Shown here in pieces: positions 7,747 through 17,412 of a stretch of DNA of 64,000 nt (position 1 is the stretch's first letter; each line of letters begins with the position of its first letter). The stretch covers positions 2,268,001-2,332,000 of the forward strand of contig NZ_CP127389.1 in NCBI RefSeq assembly GCF_030271835.1, in the 5' to 3' direction. The DNA is from Proteus appendicitidis. GTDB lineage: Bacteria; Pseudomonadota; Gammaproteobacteria; Enterobacterales; Enterobacteriaceae. Both the position numbers and the translations under genes were made by a program. The notes below the pieces were generated by a model. That model made no database searches. It had not been told where the DNA came from and was given only the letters and a program-made list of their open reading frames with translations.

Positions 7747-10413
7747 ATGTCTGTAACTAACGTTACTGAACTCAATGATTTGGTTGCTCGTGTAAAAAAA
7801 GCTCAACGTGAATTTGCTAACTTCTCTCAAGAACAAGTTGATGCTATTTTCCGTGCTGCTGCATTAGCTGCCGCTGATGCCCGTATTCCTCTTGCAAAAT
7901 TAGCTGTAAAAGAGTCTGGTATGGGTATCGTTGAAGATAAAGTGATTAAAAACCACTTTGCTTCTGAGTATATCTACAATGCGTATAAAGACGAAAAAAC
8001 CTGCGGGATCTTATCTGAAGATCTGACTTACGGCACAATGACCATTGCTGAACCTATTGGGATCATCTGTGGTATCGTACCAACAACTAACCCAACTTCT
8101 ACTGCGATTTTTAAAGCATTAATCAGCTTAAAAACGCGTAATGGTATTATTTTCTCTCCGCACCCTCGTGCAAAAGAAGCAACAAATCGTGCTGCTGAAA
8201 TCGTCTTGAATGCCGCTATCGCTGCTGGCGCACCAAAAGACATTATCGGTTGGATTGATGAGCCTTCTGTTGCCCTATCTAACGCATTAATGCACCATGA
8301 TGATATTAACCTGATCTTAGCGACAGGTGGTCCAGGCATGGTTAAAGCTGCGTATAGTTCTGGTAAGCCCGCTATCGGTGTTGGTGCAGGTAATACACCT
8401 GTTGTTATTGATGATTCTGCTGATATCAAACGTGCAGTGGCTTCAATCTTAATGTCTAAAACTTTCGATAACGGCGTAATTTGTGCATCAGAGCAATCTG
8501 TTATCGTCGTTGATAGCATTTATAAACAAGTTCGTGAGCGTTTCTCAACTCACGGCGGTTACATGCTAACAGGTAAAGAATTAAAAGCAGTTCAAGACAT
8601 CATCTTAAAAGATGGCAACTTAAACGCAGCGATTGTGGGTCAACCTGCAACAAAAATTGCTGAAATGGCTGGCATTGAAGTACCTGTAAATACCAAAATT
8701 TTAATTGGTGAAGTAAAAGAAACAACAGAAGCAGAACCTTTTGCTCACGAGAAATTATCTCCACTATTAGCCATGTACCATGCTCAATCGTTTGAGGATG
8801 CCGTTCTAAAAGCGGAAAAATTAGTTGAGATGGGTGGTATTGGTCACACTTCTTGCTTATATACAGACCAAGATAACTGCCCTGAGCATGTTGCCTACTT
8901 CGGCGACAAGATGAAAACATCTCGTATTTTAATCAATACTCCAGCATCTCAAGGTGGTATTGGTGACTTATACAACTTTAAACTTGCTCCTTCTCTAACA
9001 TTAGGTTGTGGTTCATGGGGTGGTAACTCCATCTCTGAAAACGTAGGGCCCAAACACCTTATCAACACTAAAACCGTGGCGAAAAGAGCAGAAAATATGT
9101 TGTGGCATAAACTCCCTAAATCTATTTACTTCCGCCGTGGTTGTTTACCTATCGCACTAGAAGAGATTGCGACAGACGGTAAAAAACGCGCCTTTATCGT
9201 GACCGATAGTTTCTTATTCAACAATGGTTATGTTGATGAAGTCGCTCGTGTACTGAAAAAATTTGGTGTTGAAACAGAAGTCTTTTTTGAAGTTGAAGCA
9301 GACCCAACATTAAGTGTTGTGCGTAAAGGCGCAGAACAGATGAATAGCTTTAAACCAGACGTGATCATCGCATTAGGTGGTGGTTCACCAATGGATGCAG
9401 CAAAAATCATGTGGGTTATGTATGAACACCCAGAAACCCACTTTGAAGAATTAGCATTACGCTTTATGGATATCCGTAAACGTATTTACAAATTCCCAAA
9501 AATGGGTGTGAAAGCACAAATGGTTGCTATCACAACAACATCAGGTACTGGCTCCGAAGTAACACCATTTGCGGTAGTTACTGATGACGAAACAGGTCAA
9601 AAATATCCATTAGCAGACTATGCATTAACACCAGATATGGCTATCGTTGATGCAAACCTTGTTATGAATATGCCTAAATCTCTGTGTGCATTTGGTGGTT
9701 TAGACGCTGTAACTCACGCATTAGAAGCCTACGTTTCTGTCTTAGCGAACGAATATTCTGATGGACAAGCACTGCAAGCATTAAAATTACTGAAGGAATA
9801 TCTGCCTGCAAGTTATCATGAAGGCGCTAAAAATCCTGTTGCTCGTGAACGTGTTCATAATGCGGCAACGATTGCTGGTATTGCTTTTGCTAACGCATTC
9901 TTGGGTGTTTGTCACTCAATGGCGCATAAATTAGGCTCTGAGTTCCATATTCCTCACGGTTTAGCTAATGCGTTATTAATTTCAAACGTTATTCGTTATA
10001 ACGCTAATGATAACCCAACTAAACAAACTGCATTTAGCCAATATGATCGCCCTCAAGCTCGTCGTCGTTATGCAGAAATTGCTGATCACTTAGAACTTTC
10101 AGCACCGGGTGACCGTACTGCGGCTAAAATTGAGAAATTGTTAGCTTGGTTAGAAGAAATGAAATCTTCATTAGGTATTCCATCTTCTATTCGTGAAGCT
10201 GGCGTCCAAGAAAGTGATTTCTTAGCAAGAGTTGATAAATTATCTGAAGATGCGTTTGACGATCAGTGTACTGGTGCTAACCCTCGTTACCCACTGATCT
10301 CTGAACTGAAACAACTGTTATTAGATTCTTACTACGGTCGTGAATTTAATGAACATCCTGTTGTTGAAGTAAAAGAAGAAACAAAACCAGCTAAAAAAAG
10401 TAGTAAAAAATAA
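7747..10413 (+). CDS. adhE: bifunctional acetaldehyde-CoA/alcohol dehydrogenase
   Basis: Fermentative enzyme that converts acetyl-CoA to acetaldehyde and then ethanol, regenerating two NAD+; it assembles into spirosomes in the cytoplasm. The N-terminal aldehyde dehydrogenase half (about 1-440) holds the catalytic Cys246 in DNGVICASEQ. The C-terminal iron alcohol dehydrogenase half (about 450-870) shows the NAD motif GGGSPMDAAK and the iron-site histidines in GLDAVTHALEAY and CHSMAHKLGSEFHIPHG. At 888 residues it is full length (E. coli 891). The lysine-rich tail (KPAKKSSKK) is typical. It is monocistronic, with its own terminator. Confidence 0.98.
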   Translation: MSVTNVTELNDLVARVKKAQREFANFSQEQVDAIFRAAALAAADARIPLAKLAVKESGMGIVEDKVIKNHFASEYIYNAYKDEKTCGILSEDLTYGTMTIAEPIGIICGIVPTTNPTSTAIFKALISLKTRNGIIFSPHPRAKEATNRAAEIVLNAAIAAGAPKDIIGWIDEPSVALSNALMHHDDINLILATGGPGMVKAAYSSGKPAIGVGAGNTPVVIDDSADIKRAVASILMSKTFDNGVICASEQSVIVVDSIYKQVRERFSTHGGYMLTGKELKAVQDIILKDGNLNAAIVGQPATKIAEMAGIEVPVNTKILIGEVKETTEAEPFAHEKLSPLLAMYHAQSFEDAVLKAEKLVEMGGIGHTSCLYTDQDNCPEHVAYFGDKMKTSRILINTPASQGGIGDLYNFKLAPSLTLGCGSWGGNSISENVGPKHLINTKTVAKRAENMLWHKLPKSIYFRRGCLPIALEEIATDGKKRAFIVTDSFLFNNGYVDEVARVLKKFGVETEVFFEVEADPTLSVVRKGAEQMNSFKPDVIIALGGGSPMDAAKIMWVMYEHPETHFEELALRFMDIRKRIYKFPKMGVKAQMVAITTTSGTGSEVTPFAVVTDDETGQKYPLADYALTPDMAIVDANLVMNMPKSLCAFGGLDAVTHALEAYVSVLANEYSDGQALQALKLLKEYLPASYHEGAKNPVARERVHNAATIAGIAFANAFLGVCHSMAHKLGSEFHIPHGLANALLISNVIRYNANDNPTKQTAFSQYDRPQARRRYAEIADHLELSAPGDRTAAKIEKLLAWLEEMKSSLGIPSSIREAGVQESDFLARVDKLSEDAFDDQCTGANPRYPLISELKQLLLDSYYGREFNEHPVVEVKEETKPAKKSSKK

Positions 10414-10470
10414 TCGAAACACACTGTGTTAATGTGATCCTCAATATTTCGGTTATTTGCTCTTAAATAG

Positions 10471-10499
10471 AAACCCAGCCCTATGGCTGGGTTTTTTTA
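10471..10499 (+). terminator. adhE terminator
   Basis: Stem aaacccagcc (10471-10480), loop ctat, ggctgggttt (10485-10494), running into a T tract. Confidence 0.92.
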
Positions 10500-11579
10500 T
10501 GGCTGATCACTTGGTTATATGCATTTTGCTACTGATTTCTGAGATTAGGAAATAAAGCGAGAGAAGTCACTATTCAGTCATAAATGATAAGTGTTTACAC
10601 TTAGTTAATAAGTTTGATCCTTACTATAAAAATAGTGTATTCCCTTATGTATTCATAATTGGCTCTGAAAAAGGTGCTGAGCAACTTACCTCTTAAATCA
10701 CACATTGGCATTACCCTATTATAAAAAATGGCTTATGGGCGATTATAGAGCGTATCAAACTCCTCTCCTCTTTCATTAGTTGGTTTAATTATTTCATTCT
10801 TACCTTGTTTACTTCATAAAATGACTATCGCGAAATGTTCTTTGAAACCATCGTATTCGCTTTACGATTTGCAATCGTATTTTTCTTCTTATCCGATAAA
10901 AATAAATAGGCTTCATCGTTTTGATTATTAATTAGTGATCAAAATATAGAGATATAAATATTTTATATCTCTAGCTGCATTGGATTTATAAAAAACATAG
11001 TTTCAATAAAATATTATCAAAATGAGGCTTGTTAGCTTGCTAACGTAATAAAGGTCGCTATTTGTGCATTCTACTTAAAAATTACTCCTTTAGGAGTATA
11101 AAAGGAGCCAATTTATCCGTATTGGCAGGCATAAAGTGAAGTGTTTTATTTATTCAATGACAACTTAAGCATCTTATAATCAGCATCGATAAAACCCGAT
11201 ATAAATGTTTCATTATACAAACCATAGATAAAAGAAATATTTTTTTGTATTTTATGACTATCTTTATTCAATTTTATTAAACTATGAATAATATAAATGC
11301 ATCAAATGTCTATCTCTCTTTTCATTTGTAAAAAACAATATCGACATCACAAAACAAACACCTTACGTATATTTGATTATGTCTTTTTTGATTAATGATA
11401 ATGAAATCGATGAAATAGATAAATTTTCCTTTCAAAAAATAACATATCTTCACAGAAGAAAATCAAACTCACCGCAATTTGATATAAAAAAAGCCAAGAA
11501 ATTGGCTAAAATTTAAAAACATATAAATATTTTTTAGTATTACGTTATATAACACTTTATTTGAATTCTTATTTCATCC
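10500..11579. other. gene-free AT-rich region between adhE and tdk
   Basis: Over 1 kb with no open frame longer than about 60 codons and no readable protein remnant in any frame I examined. It contains several strong palindromes: agagatataaa/tttatatctct (10948-10972), GTTAGC-TT-GCTAAC (11031-11044), a perfect NarL-type 7-2-7 palindrome (11083-11098) and GCCAAT/ATTGGC (11107-11126). It could be an H-NS-bound spacer, decayed DNA, or the locus of an unrecognised small RNA; nothing in the sequence decides among these. Confidence 0.5.
11083..11098. promoter_or_regulatory. perfect NarL/NarP-type 7-2-7 palindrome without an obvious target gene
   Basis: TACTCCT-TT-AGGAGTA matches TACYYMT-NN-AKRRGTA in both halves. 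It is a fully symmetric 16-mer in non-coding DNA between adhE (upstream, same strand) and tdk (convergent), so any target would be unannotated. Confidence 0.4.
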
Positions 11580-11613
11580 CCCTCTTTTACTCTGACAAAT
11601 TAGTAAAAGAGGG
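11580..11613. terminator. strong stem-loop after tdk
   Basis: Perfect 12-bp stem ccctcttttact (11580-11591) with agtaaaagaggg (11602-11613), just past the tdk stop. Neither strand has a clear U tract after it, so it may be a stability hairpin or weak terminator. Confidence 0.5.
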
Positions 11614-11625
11614 AAATTGAAAAGG

Positions 11626-12222
11626 TTACTCTTGTTCAATACACCCTTTTAGCGTTGCCTGTGTATAATGCTTGCGGCAGACTGAAACATATTTTTCATT
11701 TCCACCTATTTCAACTTGGGCACCATCACTCAGTACATTTCCTTTATCATCTAAGCGTAATACTTTATTTGCCTTTCTACCGCAGTAACATACTGTTTTA
11801 AGTTCTACTAGTTTATCAGCCCATGCTAATAAATAAGCACTGCCTGTAAATAACTCACCTCTAAAATCCGTTCTTAGCCCATAAGTGAGAACGGGAATAT
11901 CATAGGTATCCGTTATTTCACAAAGTTGTTCGACATGTGCCTTACTTAAAAATTGGCATTCATCAATCAATACACAGTGAATAGGCTGTTTGTTATGCTC
12001 AGCAACAATAACGTCACGAATATTCATATCATCACTAAAGAGTAATGCATCCGCACTTAATCCTATCCTTGAACTAATCTTTCCTTTTGCAAAGCGTGTA
12101 TCAATAGCCGCAGTGAAAATCAAAGTACGCATTCCTCGTTCATTATAGTTATAAGAGGATTGCAATAAAGATGTTGATTTTCCAGCGTTCATGGCTGAAT
12201 AATAAAAGTAAAGTTGAGCCAT
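11626..12222 (-). CDS. tdk: thymidine kinase (type II)
   Basis: Phosphorylates thymidine and deoxyuridine in the salvage pathway. The 198-residue protein has the TK1-type P-loop SAMNAGKST near residues 9-17, the DECQFL Walker B-like motif near 87-92, the lasso/zinc cysteines CYCGRKANK, and a later C...H pair (VCRKHY). E. coli Tdk is 205 residues. AAGGAG is seven bases before the ATG. The gene lies next to hns in the same relative order as E. coli. Confidence 0.97.
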   Translation of the reverse strand: MAQLYFYYSAMNAGKSTSLLQSSYNYNERGMRTLIFTAAIDTRFAKGKISSRIGLSADALLFSDDMNIRDVIVAEHNKQPIHCVLIDECQFLSKAHVEQLCEITDTYDIPVLTYGLRTDFRGELFTGSAYLLAWADKLVELKTVCYCGRKANKVLRLDDKGNVLSDGAQVEIGGNEKYVSVCRKHYTQATLKGCIEQE

Positions 12223-12731
12223 CAGCTCACTCCTTAAATAGTGTTTATTTTCACGAGCGACAGTCTAACATAAACAATCTACAAGTTATCCATAACAAGT
12301 ATTTATTACCTTTATTTCTATTCTAGATATACCACCGAAAGATGAAGTTCGTTGTTAATGCTAATTTTTGCTTAAAAAATAAATAGCTTTAATAAGTACT
12401 TAACATATTAAAACACCCCTTGATATACCTTTATTAAAGTATGAAAGTTAGTCCGATTCCATTTTTAGAAAAAAGTCCGTTATTATAAAAAAATGAACAA
12501 AGCTTTCTATTCTTTAGCATTAGCGCTATCATCAGTTAAAAGATGCATTTCCTTACTAATATTTCCTTTATTGACTAAAGATGCCTCAACTTTTATTATT
12601 TTTTTCGTTGAGATATTAGTTTAAAAAAAAGAAATTTTACGTAAGGTTTGTATTTAGGTATTGCAGAAATTTAAATAGCAATCTATTATTAGTATTACAT
12701 CAGCCAACAACATTTATTTGAGACCAGGAAA
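12223..12731. other. tdk-hns divergent intergenic region (509 bp)
   Basis: Very AT-rich, no credible open frame. It must hold the hns promoter; long A/T runs, such as those around 12590-12640, would suit the H-NS autoregulation known in E. coli. No individual binding site can be assigned with confidence. A CAGGAAA ribosome-binding site precedes the hns ATG. Confidence 0.55.
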
Positions 12732-13136
12732 ATGAGCGAATCTTTAAAAATATTAAATAACATCCGTACTCTCCGTGCACAAGCAAGAGAAACTTCTTTA
12801 GAAACTTTAGAAGAAATGCTGGAGAAACTCGAAGTTGTCGTTAATGAGCGTCGTGAAGAATTCTCATTAGAAAAAGCAGCTGAAGAAGAACGTGTTCAAA
12901 AATTACAAAAATACCGTGAAATGCTAGAAGAAGCTGGTATTGATCCAACAGACTTACTTGAAGCAAGTGCTGTTAATAAAACAGGCCGTGCTAAACGTGC
13001 AGCTCGCCCTGCTAAATACTCTTACGTTGATGAAAATGGTGAAACTAAAACTTGGACAGGCCAAGGTCGTACACCAGCTGTAATCAAACGTGCTATTGAT
13101 GAAGAAGGCAAATCATTAGACGATTTCCTGCTGTAA
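12732..13136 (+). CDS. hns: nucleoid-associated silencing protein H-NS
   Basis: 134-residue DNA-bridging protein that silences AT-rich DNA. The N-terminal coiled-coil dimerisation region (about 1-65, rich in Glu/Leu/Arg) and a second oligomerisation segment lead to a basic linker ([12 protein letters not shown], about 85-96). The C-terminal DNA-binding domain carries the minor-groove hook TWTGQGRTP at 107-115. The length is close to E. coli (137). It is monocistronic and is followed by two terminators. Its position between tdk and galU is the enterobacterial one, which makes it the primary hns and not a plasmid or island paralogue. Confidence 0.97.
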   Translation: MSESLKILNNIRTLRAQARETSLETLEEMLEKLEVVVNERREEFSLEKAAEEERVQKLQKYREMLEEAGIDPTDLLEASAVNKTGRAKRAARPAKYSYVDENGETKTWTGQGRTPAVIKRAIDEEGKSLDDFLL

Positions 13137-13158
13137 TTTAAGTCAATACTCTATTTGA

Positions 13159-13190
13159 AATACCCTTTTAATTATTTAAAAGGGTATTTT
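13159..13190 (+). terminator. hns terminator
   Basis: Stem aataccctttta (13159-13170) with taaaagggtatt (13177-13188), then T-rich sequence. Confidence 0.88.
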
Positions 13191-13314
13191 CTTGTTTGCC
13201 CCATTTAATTAAACAAGCGTTTAATTTTAATATGTGCTGATGTAGTTTGTATTAGATGTGGGTAAGCAAAAATAAAAAATGTAATAACTGCGTTATTTAT
13301 TTTTATTTATAATG

Positions 13315-13341
13315 AAAAAGGAGCTTTTATAGCTCCTTTTT
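13315..13341. terminator. bidirectional terminator between hns and the epimerase gene
   Basis: AAAAAGGAGCT (13315-13325) with AGCTCCTTTTT (13331-13341); the A and T runs flank the GC stem, so it can work on both strands. It serves the converging epimerase gene. Confidence 0.85.
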
Positions 13342-13367
13342 TCTTTGATCCAATTAAACTAATATTA

Positions 13368-14375
13368 TTAATTTTTATAATAACTTAAATACCAATCAAC
13401 AAACTGTTTTACGCCATATTCTACTTCGGTATTCGGCGAGAAACCTATTGTCTCAAACAAGTCTTGGCAATCAGCACAAGTAGAAAGAACATCACCATCT
13501 TGCATTGGCATTAAATTCAATTTAGCTTTTATATTTAATGACTTTTCTATCGCTTCAATGAATGCCATCAATTTGGTTGGTTGCCCATTACCCACATTAT
13601 AGATCTTATAAGGGGCAGAACTTGAAGACGTTTCACCTTTCTCTACTGTCCAGTTTTCATCTGCTTCTGGTATAACATTAACTAATCGAACAACAGATCC
13701 CACAATATCATCGACATAAGTGAAATCACGCGTCATATTTCCACTGTTATAAACATCAATAGGTTCGCCAGCTAGCATTGCCTTAGTAAATTTAAATAAT
13801 GCCATATCAGGACGTCCCCAAGGACCATATACCGTGAAGAAACGTAATCCTGTTGTCGGTAATTGATATAAATGTGAATAGCTATGAGACATTAACTCAT
13901 TGGCTTTCTTTGTTGCTGCATATAATGAAACTGGGTGATCAACACTATCTTCTGTTGAGAAAGGCTGTTTCTGATTTAAACCATAAACGGAGCTTGAAGA
14001 GGAATAGATAAGATGTCCGACTTTATTATGGCGACATCCTTCTAATATATTAATATGACCAACAATATTCGCATCAATATATGCCATTGGGTTTTCAATT
14101 GAATAGCGAACACCCGGTTGGGCGGCTAAGTGAATAACTCGGTCAAATTGGTGTGATGCAAATAATTGAGCCACTTTTGCTGAGTCAACGATATCAAGTT
14201 TCTCAAAATGAAATTTTTCTAGCTGTTGTAATTTAGCTAATCGAGCTTCTTTTAATCGCACATCATAATAATCATTCAGGTTATCTATTCCGACAACATG
14301 ATAACCCATTTCGATTAAACGCTGGCTCATATGATAGCCAATAAAACCCGCAGCACCTGTTACCAATATTTTCAT
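13368..14375 (-). CDS. NAD-dependent epimerase, probable UDP-glucuronate 4-epimerase
   Basis: Extended short-chain dehydrogenase of 335 residues from the ATG at 14375 (MKILVTGAAGFIG). The open frame continues 30 codons upstream, but that extension is not family-like. GAAGFIG binds NAD, SSSSSVYG supplies the Ser/Thr, and YAATKKANE is the catalytic YxxxK. The segment DNLNDYYDVRLKEARL is characteristic of UDP-glucuronate 4-epimerases (LspL type) more than GalE. The product, UDP-galacturonate, is a common precursor in Proteus lipopolysaccharide. The next gene upstream is galU, which makes UDP-glucose, the precursor of UDP-glucuronate, so the pair makes pathway sense. E. coli has no gene here. Substrate specificity is inferred. 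Confidence 0.85.
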   Translation of the reverse strand: MKILVTGAAGFIGYHMSQRLIEMGYHVVGIDNLNDYYDVRLKEARLAKLQQLEKFHFEKLDIVDSAKVAQLFASHQFDRVIHLAAQPGVRYSIENPMAYIDANIVGHINILEGCRHNKVGHLIYSSSSSVYGLNQKQPFSTEDSVDHPVSLYAATKKANELMSHSYSHLYQLPTTGLRFFTVYGPWGRPDMALFKFTKAMLAGEPIDVYNSGNMTRDFTYVDDIVGSVVRLVNVIPEADENWTVEKGETSSSSAPYKIYNVGNGQPTKLMAFIEAIEKSLNIKAKLNLMPMQDGDVLSTCADCQDLFETIGFSPNTEVEYGVKQFVDWYLSYYKN

Positions 14376-14487
14376 ATTATTACTCAAATAACCCAATAAT
14401 TTATTTTTCATGTCAACGCTATCATGCTTAATATCACCTAGATTAAACATCATAACGCTTAACATAGTTATACATTACAGAATCAAC

Positions 14488-14516
14488 ATGGCTCAATGCT
14501 AAATGCATTGAGCCAT
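14488..14516. repeat. perfect stem-loop between galU and the epimerase gene
   Basis: atggctcaatgc (14488-14499) with gcattgagccat (14505-14516), a 12-bp perfect stem and 5-base loop. No U tract follows on either strand, so it looks like a processing or stability hairpin in the galU-epimerase transcript and not a standard terminator. Confidence 0.6.
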
Positions 14517-14641
14517 ACCTTAATCTCTAACAATCACTTTATCTAGCTTTTCCCGTAAAATATCCACCTATTATGCATCATTCATTTACGGAGGATATAC
14601 AATGAGATTGACCATATAAATGATTATTAATCGGCTTTATT

Positions 14642-15550
14642 TCACTGTATCTTTAATGATTTTAGCCATTGTGCAAAGTCTTCACCGAACTCTTCGTGCT
14701 GTATTCCATACTCTACGAAAGCTTTCATATACCCTAATTTATTACCACAATCGTGGCTTTTCCCTTGTAGGTGATAAGCTTCAACAGCTTCTTTTTCAAT
14801 CAGCATTGCAATCGCATCAGTTAACTGAATTTCATCTCCAGCGCCAGGTGCGGTTTTCGCTAATAGTGGCCAAATACTTTCAGATAACACATAACGCCCT
14901 ACGATAGATAAATTCGACGGTGCTTCTTCTTTCTTAGGTTTTTCAACAACACGAGTAATTGGTTTGCTATCTCCTGGGCATAAACTTTCGCCCATGCAAT
15001 CAACAATGCCATAATTAGAGACTTCATCTTCAGGAACAGGTTCAACAAGAATTTGACTTGCGCCTGAACGTTCAAAGTGAGAAAGCATTTCTTTTAAATT
15101 AACTTTCGTTAAATCAGCACTGTATCTATCTAAAATAACATCAGGCAGGATAACAGCGAAAGGTTCATCACCAATTAATGGCTTAGCACATAAAATGGCA
15201 TGGCCTAATCCTTTTGCTATTCCCTGACGAGTTTGCATAATAGTGACATGGCTTGGACAAATGCCTTGTACTTCTTCTAATAACTGGCGTTTAACTCGTT
15301 TTTCTAAAATCGCTTCTAATTCAAAACTTGTATCAAAATGGTTTTCAATTGAATTTTTAGATGAGTGTGTAACAAGTACAATTTCATTAATGCCTGCTGC
15401 GATACATTCATTCACTACATATTGAATAAGAGGCTTATCAACCACAGGCAACATCTCTTTTGGAATTGCCTTGGTTGCAGGTAGCATTCTTGTTCCTAAT
15501 CCAGCAACAGGGATAACCGCTTTTCTAACTTTACGCACTGCTGATGACAT
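14642..15550 (-). CDS. galU: UTP-glucose-1-phosphate uridylyltransferase
   Basis: Makes UDP-glucose from UTP and glucose 1-phosphate for lipopolysaccharide, capsule and trehalose synthesis. The 302 residues equal the E. coli length. The N-terminal nucleotidyltransferase signature is [23 protein letters not shown] (about 13-35), followed by [10 protein letters not shown]. Later family segments are [17 protein letters not shown] and VGRYVLS. The gene lies between rssB (upstream, same strand) and the epimerase gene (downstream, same strand). The order purU-ychJ-rssB-galU-hns-tdk is the enterobacterial one. Confidence 0.97.
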   Translation of the reverse strand: MSSAVRKVRKAVIPVAGLGTRMLPATKAIPKEMLPVVDKPLIQYVVNECIAAGINEIVLVTHSSKNSIENHFDTSFELEAILEKRVKRQLLEEVQGICPSHVTIMQTRQGIAKGLGHAILCAKPLIGDEPFAVILPDVILDRYSADLTKVNLKEMLSHFERSGASQILVEPVPEDEVSNYGIVDCMGESLCPGDSKPITRVVEKPKKEEAPSNLSIVGRYVLSESIWPLLAKTAPGAGDEIQLTDAIAMLIEKEAVEAYHLQGKSHDCGNKLGYMKAFVEYGIQHEEFGEDFAQWLKSLKIQ

Positions 15551-15731
15551 TATACTTCTCCTGCAATTCGTACCGTTCTACTTTCAAATATGAATGGGTA
15601 CAATTAAAAAAATAATCGCCAGAGTATACCAGCTAATATCTAAGGATAAACAGAGCGCTACCCGTTAATTGAGATAGTTCTTCATTTATGTTTAATATAT
15701 GCACGATATTCTATTTTTATTTAATCTACAT

Positions 15732-16751
15732 TTAACTTTTATAGATAGGGGAAAACATTAATTTAATCTGATTTGTGTTATCCCAAATTTTACATTGCCA
15801 ATTTGTTCCCTCGCATTTTACTTGGTTAATATATAAAAGTTGCAATGAACCTAAAGGGACACCGCTATTTAATTCAAATTTTTTACTTTCTGTTTTTATT
15901 TCGGCTCGTAATCCTGCTGATGCCAATAATATATTTTTTTTCTGCGTATGGTAATATCCTAGCGTGATGGGAAATTGTCCTTTCACTCCAATCTCATTAA
16001 GCATTTTATTTAATTTATTCAACATATTATACATACTTGGTAAAGATCGTATTTTTTCTGATGACTTTAATACGTCATTAAAAACAACCCGTAAGAGTAA
16101 AGCGACCAAAAGCCCGTTTTCATCATCTCTCGATATATCGACACAATAGAAAATAATTTGATCTTCGGATAAAGCCGCAATATCAAATAACAAACCCATT
16201 TTAGTGATATCATTTAATTGACGATAATTAACACAATATCCCGCAACAACCTGCTTAACTTGAGGTTGCATCTGTTTTATGAACGACTGAATATAATGGG
16301 TATCTTTTCGTAAGCTATTCCAAAGCGGTTCTAAATGTATACCTTCTATTAACACTGATTCAAAAAAGCCAGGGCATAATACTTCAATGACTTTTTGTTT
16401 TAATTTATCAAGATGTGTTATTGGCTTAAGAAAAATCTCTTGCGCCCCTAAACGCAACATATCATCTATTTCAGCCATATTATCTGTACATGAAATAGCA
16501 ATAACAGGAATAGCCAATTTACGTTGTTCAAGATGACACAAAAAAGTGGGACCATTCATTACTGGCATACGGATATCACACAAAATAAGATCAGGAAGCA
16601 ATCCCCCTTCTAATAAAGATAATGCTTGGCTACCGTTATCTGTTGTATAAACGCAAGCCTTCTCATGTGAGAAATATTCCGTCAGCATGGTGCGAAAAAC
16701 GACCTCATCATCAATTATTAAAATTTTTTTACCCACTAAGGCTTTGTTCAT
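15732..16751 (-). CDS. rssB: response regulator RssB, RpoS proteolysis adaptor
   Basis: Delivers sigma-S to ClpXP for degradation. The 339 residues include an N-terminal receiver with acidic pair Asp14-Asp15, phospho-acceptor Asp59 in LCDIRMPVMNG and conserved Lys in FLKPI. The C-terminal half (about 140-339) is an inactive PP2C-like phosphatase domain, as in E. coli RssB (337 residues). Identity is supported by the neighbours galU and ychJ. The companion gene rssA, found between ychJ and rssB in E. coli, is absent. The C-terminal half is more diverged than the receiver. Confidence 0.9.
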   Translation of the reverse strand: MNKALVGKKILIIDDEVVFRTMLTEYFSHEKACVYTTDNGSQALSLLEGGLLPDLILCDIRMPVMNGPTFLCHLEQRKLAIPVIAISCTDNMAEIDDMLRLGAQEIFLKPITHLDKLKQKVIEVLCPGFFESVLIEGIHLEPLWNSLRKDTHYIQSFIKQMQPQVKQVVAGYCVNYRQLNDITKMGLLFDIAALSEDQIIFYCVDISRDDENGLLVALLLRVVFNDVLKSSEKIRSLPSMYNMLNKLNKMLNEIGVKGQFPITLGYYHTQKKNILLASAGLRAEIKTESKKFELNSGVPLGSLQLLYINQVKCEGTNWQCKIWDNTNQIKLMFSPIYKS

Positions 16752-16900
16752 TGGTGACTCCGGTAACTATCATTTCACATGCAGATTAATTAGCGCTACA
16801 TTATTAGTTTAGTTCAACATTGACGTTAATTATTCCCAATCGTTACTTTTTTCAATCTATGGGTAATCGTCATACTGATAACGTGAATTAGGACATTATT

Positions 16901-17374
16901 TTGTCAAGTTTATGCCCCTGCAATAGTCAATTATTCTACTCTAGTTGCTGTGAACCTTACCATTTAGGTCAAAAAAATGCGCCAACAGCTGAAGCATTGA
17001 TGCGTTCGCGTTATAGCGCATTTGTTAAACATAATGCTGATTACTTAATAAAGACGTGGCACCCCTCTTGTCGTGTTGCCTCCTTGCATGATGAATTAGT
17101 TTCAGGCTTTCCCAATACACAATGGCTTGGTCTTAATGTTATCTCAGCACAAGCAAGCACAAATAAAAATGAGGCTTATGTTGAATTCTCGGCTTGCTTT
17201 ATTGAAAGAAATGCCGATGATAAACAGTACTTACATGAACGCTCTCGTTTTCTAAAAATAGATGACTGTTGGTTTTATATTGACGGTGTAAAACCGAAAG
17301 TGGGACGAAACGATCCCTGCCCTTGTGGTTCAGGGCGTAAATACAAAAAATGTTGTGAAAATAACATCAAATAA
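16901..17374 (+). CDS. ychJ: SEC-C motif protein YchJ (UPF0225)
   Basis: 157-residue protein with a zinc-binding SEC-C motif at each end: [13 protein letters not shown] at about 5-17 and [13 protein letters not shown] near the C terminus. The middle is the YchJ domain ([15 protein letters not shown], a nuclear transport factor 2-like fold). The start is TTG at 16901, which gives the family-like N terminus S-S-L-C-P-C; AGGA lies 8 bases upstream. Function is unknown beyond zinc binding. It runs into purU with a 38-base gap and may be co-transcribed. Confidence 0.92.
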   Translation: MSSLCPCNSQLFYSSCCEPYHLGQKNAPTAEALMRSRYSAFVKHNADYLIKTWHPSCRVASLHDELVSGFPNTQWLGLNVISAQASTNKNEAYVEFSACFIERNADDKQYLHERSRFLKIDDCWFYIDGVKPKVGRNDPCPCGSGRKYKKCCENNIK

Positions 17375-17412
17375 CTGCAAACACAGAAGTAAAAGAAAGG
17401 ATTTATCCATAC

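Noticed and set aside
8028-9410. Three reverse-strand frames (60-163 codons) inside adhE
   Set aside because: Antisense shadows of a strongly conserved enzyme gene.
13368-14465. Longer start for the epimerase (ATG at 14465)
   Set aside because: The 30 extra residues do not match the family and the NAD motif should be at the N terminus; start at 14375 preferred.
14602-14907. Mini-ORF (ATG AGA TTG ACC ATA TAA) with a perfect GGAGG site, followed at once by a 95-codon frame
   Set aside because: The long frame is antisense to galU and the five-residue leader is most likely chance; noted only because the ribosome-binding site is so good.
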